A stretch of 64,000 nucleotides of DNA from Streptomyces sp. S465 (GTDB taxonomy: Bacteria; Actinomycetota; Actinomycetes; Streptomycetales; Streptomycetaceae): contig NZ_CP114036.1 in assembly GCF_026898115.1 (NCBI RefSeq), forward strand, positions 8,364,001 to 8,428,000, in the 5' to 3' direction. A program made the position numbers and the translations under genes. The stretch's first letter is position 1, and every line of letters starts with the position of its first letter. The notes under the pieces were generated by a model that saw only the letters and a list, made by a program, of their open reading frames with translations, had not been told where the DNA came from and made no database searches. Below are positions 55,183-63,464 of the stretch, in pieces.

Positions 55183-58056
55183 ATGGCGTCCGTTCACCCG
55201 TCCGCGGCGGTGGCCGCGGACGGCGGCGACGCGGTGGTCCAGGCGCTGGGCGCCCTCGGCACGCCCGTCGACCTCGCCGGAGCGCGCAGCCTCCCGCTGG
55301 AGGGCCCGCAGGTGCTCTGGCTGGTCGTCGGCGGTGCCCTGGACCTGTTCGCGGTCGACGCCGCCGAGGAGGGCCAGTGGCACTTCCTCGGCCGGCTGGA
55401 GACGGGCGCCGCGCTGCCGGGCCCGGTCGAGGGGCCACGGCACACCCTGCTGGGCCGGCCCTCGCAGGACTGCCTGGTGCGCCGTATCCCGCTGCGCGAG
55501 CTGTACCGCCCGGAGGCGTACGACCCGTACGGCACGGCCCCGGCCCACGACCCGTACGGCACGTACGGGGGCGGCGGATTCCAGGACACCCCGCCCACCC
55601 CGCTGGAGCACGCCGTGTCGCTCGGGGTGAGCCGCAGCCTCGGCGTCCTCTTCCAGGCCCCGCTGGACGGCGGGACCGCGTCCGACGCGGAGGCGGCCGA
55701 CGAGGACCTGCTCTGGCTTCCGGTACCGCCCGGCAGTGTGCGCTACGGCGCCGAGTACAGCGCCCAGGCCGCCGGGGACCTGCTGATCGACGGCGCGCTG
55801 TGGCAGCGGATGGTCAATCAGCAGTACCGCCTCGGCACCGCCGTGGACCGCTGGATCGAGACCATGGAGCGGGCCCACGCGGACCGCACGGCGGCCGGTA
55901 TCCGCGCGGGTGAGGCCGTGCGTACCCGCGCCGACCAGGCGCTGATCGCCTCCATCGCCGGGCCGCGGCGGGAGCGGTGGCCGTCGGAGGAGAGCACCGA
56001 CGACGCCGTGTACGCGGTGTGCCGCCGCGTGGCGGAGGCCGCCGGGATCACCCTGCCCGAGCCGCCGAGGGTCCGCGCCACCGACGACCGCACGGACCCG
56101 GTGGAGCGCATCGCCGCCCACGCGCGGATCCGCACCCGCGCCGTCCGGCTGGAGGGCCGCTGGTGGCGGGAGGACGCCGGACCGCTGGTGGGCTACCGGG
56201 CCAAGTCCGGGGCCCCGGTGGCGCTGCTGTGGCGGCGCGGCCGGTACGAGGCGGTCAACCCCGCCTCGGGTCTGCGCATCCGCGTCGGCCCGGACAACGC
56301 GGATCAGTTCGAGCCGCGGGCCGTGATGTTCTACCGTCCGCTGCCCGACCGGCCGATGACGGTGTGGCGGCTGATGCGCTTCAGCGCCCGCGGCTCCGCC
56401 GGGGACATCCGCAACCTCGCGATCGCGGGGCTGGTGACGGTGGCGCTCGGCGCGCTGGTGCCCCTGGCCACCGGTCAGGTGCTGGGCGGATTCGTGCCCC
56501 GCGCCGAGAAGGACCCCATCGTCCAGATCTCCCTGGCCCTGATCGTCGCCGGCGTTGTCGTGGCCGCCTTCATGCTGCTCCAGAACCTCACCCTGCTGCG
56601 GCTGGAGGGGCGGCTGGAGTCCACCCTCCAGCCCGCGGTGTGGGACCGGCTGCTGCGGCTGCCCACCACCTTCTTCGCCCGGCGCTCCACCGGAGAGCTG
56701 GCCAGCGCGGCGATGGGCATCAGCGCCATGCGCCGGGTGCTCTCCGGGGTCGCCCCGACGGTCCTCCAGGCCGGCACGGTGGGCGCGGTGAACCTCGCCC
56801 TGCTGCTGTACTACAGCGCCTCGCTGGCGCTCGCGGTGATCGCCCTGCTGCTGGTGGTCTCCGGGGTCTTCCTCGGCATGGGGCTGTGGCAGGTGCGCTG
56901 GCAGCGACGGCTGGTGGAGAGCGAGAACAAGCTCAACAACCAGGCGTTCCAGACCCTGCGCGGGCTGCCCAAGCTGCGGGTCGCCGCGGCCGAGAACTTC
57001 GCCTACGCGGCCTGGGCCCGTGGCTTCGCCCACTCCCGCGATCTGCATCAGCGCACCGGCCGCATCAAGAACCTCACCCAGGTGCTGGACGCGGTCTACC
57101 TCCCGCTGGTCTCGCTCATCGTGTTCATGCTGCTGGCCGGCCCGGCGCGCGGGAGCATGTCGGCCGGCGCCTTCCTGACCTTCAACACCTCGGTGACCAT
57201 GCTGCTCACCTCCCTCACCCAGCTCACCAACGCGCTGGTCTCGGTGGTCGCGGTGCTGCCCCTGTTCGAGCAGGTCAAGCCGATCCTGGACGAGCCGCCC
57301 GAGGTCCGTGGCGGCAGCGCGCAGCCGGGGGTGCTCTCCGGCGACCTCCGGGCCAAGAACCTCACCTTCCGCTACGGTGCCGACGGGCCGCTGGTGCTCG
57401 ACGACGTCTCGCTGGAGATCCGGCCGGGCGAGTTCGTGGCCGTCGTCGGCCCGAGCGGCTGCGGCAAGTCGACCCTGCTGCGGTTGCTCATCGGCTTCGA
57501 ACGGCCGGTGTCCGGCAGTGTGCTCTACGACGGCCAGGACCTCGCCGCCCTCGACCAGGCGGCCGTGCGCCGCCAGTGCGGGGTGGTCCTCCAGAACGCC
57601 CAGCCGCTGGGCGGTACGGTGCTGGACTGCATCCGCGGCGCCGAGCCGTTCACCCCCGAGGAGGCCATGGCCGCCGCTGAACTGGCCGGTCTGGCCGAGG
57701 ACATCCGGCAGATGCCCATGGGGCTCCAGACCATGATCTCCGGCAGCGGTGCCATCTCCGGCGGCCAGCGGCAGCGGCTGATGATCGCCCAGGCCCTGAT
57801 CCGCCGCCCGCGCATCCTCTTCTTCGACGAGGCCACCAGCGCCCTGGACAACGAGACCCAGCGCATCGTCATCGACAGCACCCGCCGGCTCAACGCCAGC
57901 CGGCTGGTGATCGCGCACCGGCTGTCCACCGTCATGGACGCCGACCGCGTCCTGGTCATGGCGGACGGCCGGATCGTGGAGCAGGGCGCCCCGGCCGAGC
58001 TGATGGCCCTCCCCGACGGGAAGCTGCGCGAGCTGGTGCGGCGCCAGATGAGCTAG
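55183..58056 (+). CDS. NHLP-family second ABC transporter (permease/ATPase, no peptidase)
   Basis: This 957-aa protein starts after AAGGAG, 1 bp beyond the preceding stop. It has a long N-terminal region (about 1-380) that in NHLP systems contains a cyclic-nucleotide-binding-like sensor domain (QVLWLVVGGALDLFAVDAAEEGQWHFLGRL). It is interrupted here by a repeated DPYGT-containing loop. Six TM helices (about 400-700) and an ATPase with GPSGCGKST (about 755-763), ISGGQRQRLMIAQAL and LFFDEATSALDNE follow. It pairs with the C39 transporter, probably as heterodimer. Its stop TAG is part of a CTAG at which an IS5-family element begins. Confidence 0.95.
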   Translation: MASVHPSAAVAADGGDAVVQALGALGTPVDLAGARSLPLEGPQVLWLVVGGALDLFAVDAAEEGQWHFLGRLETGAALPGPVEGPRHTLLGRPSQDCLVRRIPLRELYRPEAYDPYGTAPAHDPYGTYGGGGFQDTPPTPLEHAVSLGVSRSLGVLFQAPLDGGTASDAEAADEDLLWLPVPPGSVRYGAEYSAQAAGDLLIDGALWQRMVNQQYRLGTAVDRWIETMERAHADRTAAGIRAGEAVRTRADQALIASIAGPRRERWPSEESTDDAVYAVCRRVAEAAGITLPEPPRVRATDDRTDPVERIAAHARIRTRAVRLEGRWWREDAGPLVGYRAKSGAPVALLWRRGRYEAVNPASGLRIRVGPDNADQFEPRAVMFYRPLPDRPMTVWRLMRFSARGSAGDIRNLAIAGLVTVALGALVPLATGQVLGGFVPRAEKDPIVQISLALIVAGVVVAAFMLLQNLTLLRLEGRLESTLQPAVWDRLLRLPTTFFARRSTGELASAAMGISAMRRVLSGVAPTVLQAGTVGAVNLALLLYYSASLALAVIALLLVVSGVFLGMGLWQVRWQRRLVESENKLNNQAFQTLRGLPKLRVAAAENFAYAAWARGFAHSRDLHQRTGRIKNLTQVLDAVYLPLVSLIVFMLLAGPARGSMSAGAFLTFNTSVTMLLTSLTQLTNALVSVVAVLPLFEQVKPILDEPPEVRGGSAQPGVLSGDLRAKNLTFRYGADGPLVLDDVSLEIRPGEFVAVVGPSGCGKSTLLRLLIGFERPVSGSVLYDGQDLAALDQAAVRRQCGVVLQNAQPLGGTVLDCIRGAEPFTPEEAMAAAELAGLAEDIRQMPMGLQTMISGSGAISGGQRQRLMIAQALIRRPRILFFDEATSALDNETQRIVIDSTRRLNASRLVIAHRLSTVMDADRVLVMADGRIVEQGAPAELMALPDGKLRELVRRQMS

Positions 58057-58980
58057 GCCGTGTATCGAAAGTGGATTTTGGCCTGTGAATGATCACGGTT
58101 CATGGGTCGGGGAGATCTCACGGACAAGCAGTGGGCGGTGCTGGAGCCGTTGTTGCCGAAGGGCACGAAGACGGGGCGACCGCCGGTCTGGCCTCGGCGG
58201 CAGTTGATCGACGGCATACGGTTCCGGGTCCGGACCGGTGTGCCGTGGCGAGACGTCCCCGCCGAGTACGGACCGTGGAGCCGGGTCTACGACCTGTTCC
58301 GCCGATGGCAGCGGAACGGCACCTGGCACCGGATCCTCACCCGACTCCAGTCCCTGGCCGACGCGAAGGGGGCGATCGTGTGGGACCTGAACGTCGACTC
58401 CACGGTCTGCCGCGCCCACCAGCACGCGGCCGGCGCCCGCAAGCAGGGCGATCTGCAGAAGGAACCACCGGGCGGAATCTTCGTCGAGCCTGGTGATCAC
58501 GCCCTTGGACGCTCGCGCGGCGGATTCACCACCAAGCTGCACCTGGCCGTCGAGCAGGGCCAGAAGCCCATGGCGATAGTGCTCACGGCGGGACAGCGCG
58601 GTGACTCGCCGCAGTTCGAACCCGTGCTGGAGAAGGTCCGCGTGCCCCGCATCGGGCCGGGCCGGCCGCGTGTCCGCCCCAAACCGAGTCCGGGCGGACA
58701 AGGCGTACGCCTCCCGCAAGAACCGTGCCTACCTGCGCCGCCGCGGAATCCGCTGCACCATCCCCGACAAGGCTGACCAGGCCCGCAACCGCCAGAAGCT
58801 CGGCTCCCGTGGCGGCCGGCCGCCACGTTTTGACGCGGTCGACTACCGCGAGCGCCATGCGGTCGAGTGCGGGATCAACCGCCTCAAGAGACACCGTGCC
58901 GTCGCCACCCGGTACGACAAGCTCGCCGTCCGCTACGAGGCGACCGTGCTGGTCGCAGTACTTAACGAGTGGCTGTGACA
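58057..58980 (+). mobile_element. IS5-family insertion sequence, right end not identified
   Basis: The element starts directly after CTAG (58053-58056) with GCCGTGTATCGAAAGTGG and carries a transposase in two frames. A matching right inverted end (CTTTCGATAC...) is not found after the transposase stop at 58978, so the right boundary is approximate and the element is probably truncated there. An end-like sequence, CTTTCGCAACAGGCC followed by CTAG, occurs only at 61296-61314. Confidence 0.75.
58102..58978 (+). CDS. IS5-family transposase in two overlapping frames
   Basis: The first frame (58102-58776) gives MGRGDLTDKQWAVLEPLLP and onward with the DDE Asp in VWDLNVDSTVCRAH and a second Asp near LTAGQRGDSPQF. 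The second frame (+1, entered near 58677-58684 at CCCCAAAC) gives NRVRADKAYASRKNRAYLRRRGI and the catalytic Glu region YRERHAVECGINRLKRHRAVATRYDKL. Joined, they make a full DDE transposase of about 290 aa. The shift is +1 (equivalently one extra A), so it could be ribosomal slippage, as in several IS5-group elements, or an inactivating insertion. I cannot decide between these. Confidence 0.85.
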
Positions 58981-59005
58981 GGCGCCCTGCTGGGACCATG
59001 CGCCG

Positions 59006-59242
59006 GTGAACTCAGGACTCCCCACCGGATGGACGATTGAACGCGTGCGCGCTCTTTCCGGAGACCCAAGCGCCGCCCCGCTCTCCCTCGATCGGCTCGT
59101 AGTCGTCGAGGTGGCCGGCCAGGGCGACTACGAGCCGCTTCAGCCCGATGTAATTCTCGCGTTCCACGAGTTGTGCCTCGTGAGGGACGACGGTGAGTGG
59201 TTCATGGGGCAGCTCGACGATGACGGCTCGGTGAGTGGGTGA
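59006..59242 (+). CDS. Small hypothetical protein (78 aa)
   Basis: This acidic protein begins VNSGLPTGWTIERVRALSGDPSAAPLSLDRLVVVEVAG and continues YEPLQPDVILAFHELCLVRDDGEWFMGQLDDDGSVSG. Codon use is typically actinobacterial, and the frame has a beta-rich look with one Cys. The GTG at 59006 has only a weak CTGGGA upstream. It sits right after the IS transposase (28 bp), where the IS right end should be, so its promoter may have been replaced. I do not recognise it. Confidence 0.6.
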   Translation: MNSGLPTGWTIERVRALSGDPSAAPLSLDRLVVVEVAGQGDYEPLQPDVILAFHELCLVRDDGEWFMGQLDDDGSVSG

Positions 59243-59528
59243 CCTCGGTCGAAGGTGTGCCGCCGACCGGTGGTCGTCCGGGTTCGAAGCCACTGATCGG
59301 TCGGTGCGTGGTTGTTTCGCCTCGGGTCCGACGGGTACCCGCACAGCACGCCGCCGGAGCACCGACGCTCCCTTGGGCGGGCCGGCGGCGGAAGCACCGT
59401 TCCCCTCACCAAGGTGAACGGCTCCCAGAGGCGCGCCGGAGTCACGGCCCCCGTCGCAGCAGTTGCGAGAGTCGGGTTCTCTGTGCCTTCCACACCACCG
59501 CCGTGCCGCAACGTCAAGGGAAGTCACC

Positions 59529-60704
59529 ATGAAGGCAGCGGTATACGAAGGACCGCGAACGGTCAAAGTGAAGGACATACCGGACGCGAAGATCGAGCAC
59601 CCCTGCGACATCATCGTCAAGATCACCACCACCAACATCTGCGGTTCGGACCTGCACATGTACGAGGGCCGCACCTCGTTCGAGTCCGGCCGCGCCATGG
59701 GACACGAGAACATGGGCCAGGTGGTGGAGGTCGGCCCGGCCGTCCGCAAGGTCCAGGTCGGCGAGTACGTGGTCCTGCCCTTCAACATCGCCTGCGGCTT
59801 CTGCAAGCAGTGCGAGCGCGGTCTGACCAACTACTGCCTGACCATGCAGCCGGAACCCGCCCTCGCGGGAGCCGCCTACGGATTCGCCGACATGGGCCCC
59901 TACCAAGGCGGCCAGGCGGAGCTGCTGCGCGTACCCTACGGCGACTTCAACGCGCTGCGTCTGGGCGAGGACGCCGCCGAGCGGCAGACCGACTACGTGA
60001 TGCTCGCCGACATCTTCCCCACCGGCTATCACGCCACCGAGATGGCCCACGTCAAGCCGGGCGACCAGACCATCGTCTTCGGGGCCGGTCCCGTCGGGCT
60101 GATGGCGACGTACTCCGCCCTCCTCAAGGGCGCCGGCCGCGTCTGGACGGCCGACCACCATCCCGACCGGCTGCGCAAGGCGGAGGAGATCGGGGCCATC
60201 CCGATCAACACCGCCGAGCAGGACCCGGCGGAGGTCGTCAAGGAGGCCACCCTCGGTCTGGGCGCCGATAACGGCTGCGAATGCGTCGGCTACCAGGCCC
60301 ACGACCCCCAGGGACACGAGGACGCCAGCCTCACGCTCAACGGCCTGATCGACTCGGTCAGGTTCACGGGCGGCATCGGCGTGGTGGGCGTGTTCCTGCC
60401 CCAGGACCCTGGCGGCGCGGAGGCCCAGGGCGAGCTGGAGGCCCAGGGCAAGGTCCCGATCGACTTCGGCATGATGTGGTTCAAGGGCCAGAGCATGGGC
60501 ACGGGGCAGGCGCCGGTGAAGAAGTACAACCGGGCGCTGCGGGATCTGATCGCCGGCGGGAAGGCGAAGCCGAGCTTCGTCGTCTCCCACGAGCTCAGCC
60601 TGGACGAGGCCCCCACCGCCTACGAGCACTTCGACGCCCGTGACGAGGGCTGGACCAAGGTGGTCCTGCATCCGAACGGACACGGGAACGGCCACAAGCG
60701 GTAG
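59529..60704 (+). CDS. Zinc-dependent dehydrogenase, glutathione-independent formaldehyde dehydrogenase type
   Basis: This 391-aa medium-chain dehydrogenase has catalytic zinc ligands in TNICGSDLHMYEGR (Cys) and GRAMGHENMG (His-Glu). The structural-zinc loop is CGFCKQCERGLTNYC (four Cys). The long insertion QPEPALAGAAYGFADMGPYQGGQAELLRVP is typical of the FdhA subgroup, and the NAD site is VFGAGPVGLMA. Members oxidise formaldehyde or other aldehydes to acids with NAD, sometimes by dismutation. The ATG has AAGGGAAG upstream. It stands alone between two IS5-family elements, so it may have arrived with them. The 286-bp upstream gap shows no gene. Confidence 0.9.
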   Translation: MKAAVYEGPRTVKVKDIPDAKIEHPCDIIVKITTTNICGSDLHMYEGRTSFESGRAMGHENMGQVVEVGPAVRKVQVGEYVVLPFNIACGFCKQCERGLTNYCLTMQPEPALAGAAYGFADMGPYQGGQAELLRVPYGDFNALRLGEDAAERQTDYVMLADIFPTGYHATEMAHVKPGDQTIVFGAGPVGLMATYSALLKGAGRVWTADHHPDRLRKAEEIGAIPINTAEQDPAEVVKEATLGLGADNGCECVGYQAHDPQGHEDASLTLNGLIDSVRFTGGIGVVGVFLPQDPGGAEAQGELEAQGKVPIDFGMMWFKGQSMGTGQAPVKKYNRALRDLIAGGKAKPSFVVSHELSLDEAPTAYEHFDARDEGWTKVVLHPNGHGNGHKR

Positions 60705-60739
60705 GAGACCCTAGGTCGTCGCTATCCCCCTGCTTCCCC

Positions 60740-61050
60740 TGGTATGCCCCGCGGTCGAAAGCCGGCGGGCGGCCACCGGATCGGCCTCTTCGCCTGCGGT
60801 TGGCGGGCTGGTCGGCGGACTGCGGAATCACTGCCCGGTTCCCTCGTCGGCGCAGACGCGTTCGGATTGCACACGACGAGTGGCCTTGCCGACCCAGGAC
60901 CACACCCGGCCTGGTCCTGGGTCGGCCGATCGGCCGCGTCATCCGTAAACGGACCATGATCCCGGGGAACGCGGGCGCGTCAGCGGCCTGCCCGGGAGTG
61001 AAGACGAACGCGAGCGGCCGACGGCGGTTGTTCGCAGCCATCAACGAATG
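60740..61050 (-). pseudogene. IS5-family transposase fragment (degenerate)
   Basis: The minus strand reads RPLAFVFTPGQAADAPAFPG, IGRPRTRPGVVLG, AIRTRLRRRGNRAVIPQSADQ and GGRPPAFDRGAYQ. These are recognisable middle segments of an IS5-type DDE transposase (usual form: RPLAFVxTPGQAxDAPAF, RPRTRPDxVLADKAYSSRAIR, IRAVIP, GGRPPAFDxExYK). The ADKAY motif is lost, the C-terminal Glu region is absent and the N-terminal half is missing, so it is dead. Confidence 0.75.
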
Positions 61051-61078
61051 GCTGTGCCCAGGGCATCCGCGCCAGGCG

Positions 61079-61216
61079 TTAGTGCCCGTTCCTTCGAACG
61101 TCGCGTCGGAAGTGCTCGATGCTTGCGCGCAGGTTGACGTAGTCGAGGGCGAGTCCCACGCCACGAGCAGCCAACTTCGCTGCCTTCACCAGGACCTCAT
61201 CCACCGCATCCTCCAT
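61079..61216 (-). CDS. Possible small protein (45 aa) inside the decayed IS region
   Basis: From the ATG at 61216 the minus strand reads MEDAVDEVLVKAAKLAARGV, then LALDYVNLRASIEHF and RRDVRRNGH, stopping at a TAA (61079). It is charged, helical and has acceptable G+C at third codon positions, unlike the surrounding relic DNA. No strong ribosome site is present, though AGGTCGAAGA precedes the ATG. It could be a genuine small gene or the end of a truncated one. I do not recognise it. Confidence 0.35.
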   Translation of the reverse strand: MEDAVDEVLVKAAKLAARGVGLALDYVNLRASIEHFRRDVRRNGH

Positions 61217-61352
61217 TCTTCGACCTGCATTTCCCCTTCAGACTCCGCTAGGACCGAGAAGGTTGCGCGGTTGCCAAACGGCAAGGTGACCGTGGCTTTC
61301 GCAACAGGCCCTAGGCCGCACCCACCCCACCGGCCACGGCCGGCCCCTCCGC

Positions 61353-62918
61353 TCACGGGGCGGCCGGGCTGGTGGCCTCCTCGGCCTTCCGCGGCGGGGC
61401 CGCCGGGCCGGGCCTGCCGCGCAGCGGGACCTCCTGCACGCACAGGGCGGCGACGAAGGCCACGGCGCAGACGACGGCCGCGGTGAGGAAGATCCGCTGG
61501 GTGCCGTCGGCGACCGCGTGCAGATAGCCGTCCCTCGCGGCCCGCGGCAGCCGGGCCAGCGCCGCGGGGTCGGACCGGGCCTCACCGGTGTCCGCACCGG
61601 CGGGTGCGTGGCCCTGGACGGCGCCGGTGAACAGCGAACCGAAGACCGCGACGCCCAGGGAGCCGCCGATGGTGCGGAACAGGGTGACCGACGCGGAGGC
61701 GGCACCCATGTCGCGCATCTCCACACTGTTCTGCGCGATGGTGGTGACCATCTGCATCTGGCACCCCATGCCCGTGCCCACCAGGGCCATGAAGCACCCG
61801 GTGGCCGTGCGGGAGGTCGTGGTGTCCATGGTGGCCAGCAGGAACAGACCGGTGGCCATGCAGACGGTGCCGAGGATCGGGAAGATCTTGTACCGGCCGG
61901 TGGCGGACATGACCTTGCCGCCGACCTGGGACATGATCACCACGGGGATCATCAGGGGCAGCAGCAGCAGACCGGAGCGGGAGGCGGAGACGCCCTGGAC
62001 GGTCTGCTGGTACAGCGGCAGATACAGCGAGCAGCCGAACATGACCACCCCGCCCACCAGGATCAGCGAGGACGCCAGGGGGAAGTTGCGGTGTCCGGTG
62101 AAGATGCGCAGCGGCATGAGCGGTTCGGCCGCGCGGCGCTGCCGGGCGACGAACGCGGCCACGCCCACCGCGGCCAGGACGAACAGCCCCAGGATCTGCC
62201 ACGAGGTCCACCGATAGGTGGAACCGGCCCAGGTGGCGGCCAGGGTGAGGGCGCAGACGGTGACCGTCATCACCGCGATGCCCGGCCAGTCGATCCGGGC
62301 CTTGGCGCGGGTGGCGGGCAGCCGCAGCATCAGCTGGCACCAGATCAGGGTGAGGACGCCGAGCGGCAGATTGATGAAGAAGGCCCAGCGCCAGCCGAGG
62401 TGGCCGGTGATGAAGCCGCCGAGCAGCGGGCCGCCGATGGTGCCGACGGCCATGATGGAGGCGGTCATGCCCTGGTAGCGGCCCCGCTCCCGGGGCGGGG
62501 CCAGCGAGGCGATCAGGGCGAAGGCCCCGGCGCCGATACCGCCCGCGCCCAGGCCCTGGAGGGCCCGGAAGACGATCAGCTGGGTCATCGAGTGGGCCGC
62601 GCCGGACAGCGCCGAGCCGAGCACGAAGACGACGACGGCGATCAGGTACATGTGCTTGCGGCCGTACAGATCGCCGAATTTGCCCCAGACGGGGGTGGAG
62701 GCGGCGGTGGCCAGGGTGTAGGCGGTCACCACCCAGGAGATGTGCTCCAGGCCGCCGAGATCGCCCACGATCGTCGGCATCGCGGTGCCGACGATCGTGG
62801 CGTCGAGCATCGACAGCAGCATCGCGAGCAGGACACCGAGCAGGGCCGGACGGACGTTCTTCGGGGCGGGTTGCGGCGGGGCGGGACTGCCGGACCGGGG
62901 TGCGTCGGATACGGACAT
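61353..62918 (-). CDS. MFS multidrug exporter, DHA2 (EmrB/QacA) family, 14 TM
   Basis: This 521-aa exporter starts at the ATG after GAAGGAAG. It shows LLAMLLSMLDATIVGTAMPTI (TM1 with the DHA2 LD-xTIV-xAlP motif), WGKFGDLYGRKHMYLIAV (loop 2-3 motif), and FRALQGLGAGGIGAGAFALI. The C-motif-like IMAVGTIGGPLLGGFITG and a Pro/Lys/Glu-rich C-tail complete it. It probably confers proton-driven resistance to a small antimicrobial. Upstream is an AAGT...ACTT dyad at 62985-63003 of the type bound by TetR repressors, but no TetR gene is adjacent in this window. Confidence 0.93.
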   Translation of the reverse strand: MSVSDAPRSGSPAPPQPAPKNVRPALLGVLLAMLLSMLDATIVGTAMPTIVGDLGGLEHISWVVTAYTLATAASTPVWGKFGDLYGRKHMYLIAVVVFVLGSALSGAAHSMTQLIVFRALQGLGAGGIGAGAFALIASLAPPRERGRYQGMTASIMAVGTIGGPLLGGFITGHLGWRWAFFINLPLGVLTLIWCQLMLRLPATRAKARIDWPGIAVMTVTVCALTLAATWAGSTYRWTSWQILGLFVLAAVGVAAFVARQRRAAEPLMPLRIFTGHRNFPLASSLILVGGVVMFGCSLYLPLYQQTVQGVSASRSGLLLLPLMIPVVIMSQVGGKVMSATGRYKIFPILGTVCMATGLFLLATMDTTTSRTATGCFMALVGTGMGCQMQMVTTIAQNSVEMRDMGAASASVTLFRTIGGSLGVAVFGSLFTGAVQGHAPAGADTGEARSDPAALARLPRAARDGYLHAVADGTQRIFLTAAVVCAVAFVAALCVQEVPLRGRPGPAAPPRKAEEATSPAAP

Positions 62919-63464
62919 GACTGATCACTTCCTTCTCGGCGCGCTCGGCGCGGGGGTCCTCACAGAAGAGCACACCGAATAAAGAAGTGCAACGACTCAA
63001 CTTTTACACTCGATCCACCTACGGGGGAGGGTCCCGGGGCCGAGGCGATGGGCGCCGTGAGCACTTCCCCGGCAAGGAGGGTCCTGATCTTCGACCAGGA
63101 CTCCGACCGGTAGGCCGCCCTCCGCCGGGCGATGACATCTCTCACACCGGACGCCCGAGCGCAGGGCGTGGAGCGGTGCGCATCGACGAGGCGACATAGG
63201 AGCTCTTGTCCGCCCTGTCGGACATGAGTGATTCCAGGGGTCGTGCTCCCCGGCGCCACCGGCGCTTCGTCCACGCGCCTGGTCGCCGGGTTTTCCTGAT
63301 GCCGCGTCGGGCCGCCTGAGTCCTCCCCGGAACCGGCTCAGCATGTCTCGCCGCTGAGCGCAAGCTCAGGTCCTCGCTACGAACCCGTGTCGTACGAACA
63401 CGTGTTGCCTCGCGCGGCCGGCCGCTCCAAGAATGACGGGCCTCAACCGAGTGTGAGGTCACGT
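62919..63464. other. 546-bp intergenic region between divergent exporter and CAP-protein genes
   Basis: I find no gene with credible codon bias here; the longest frame (62960-63274, minus) lacks a ribosome site and family features. The left end holds the exporter upstream dyad. The right end holds a perfect 10-bp palindrome AACACGTGTT (63397-63406), preceded by an overlapping CGTACG, about 60 bp upstream of the CAP-protein start. Confidence 0.5.
62985..63003. promoter_or_regulatory. Candidate operator AAGT-N11-ACTT upstream of the DHA2 exporter
   Basis: AAGT (62985-62988) and ACTT (63000-63003) form a dyad within an A+T-rich patch 67 bp before the exporter start. TetR repressors of DHA2 exporters commonly use such AAGT/ACTT sites. 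The assignment is by resemblance and position. Confidence 0.4.

Larger units (their letters stand above)
60715..61310 (-). mobile_element. Decayed IS5-family element bounded by CTAG
   Basis: This stretch is bordered by CTAG at 60711-60714 and 61311-61314. It holds a frameshifted transposase fragment on the minus strand and ends, at the right, in CTTTCGCAACAGGCC, an IS5-type terminus. The left terminus is not a good match to it, so that end is eroded. Confidence 0.6.

Noticed and set aside
52791..57918. Very long open frames on the minus strand opposite the exporter genes (about 797 and 953 codons)
   Set aside because: They are antisense shadows of the C39 and NHLP ABC genes, produced by high G+C at third codon positions; composition is His/Gly/Gln/Arg-rich with no domain.
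62960..63274. 104-codon minus-strand frame upstream of the exporter
   Set aside because: No ribosome site, poor codon bias and no recognisable motif; it also overlaps the candidate operator.
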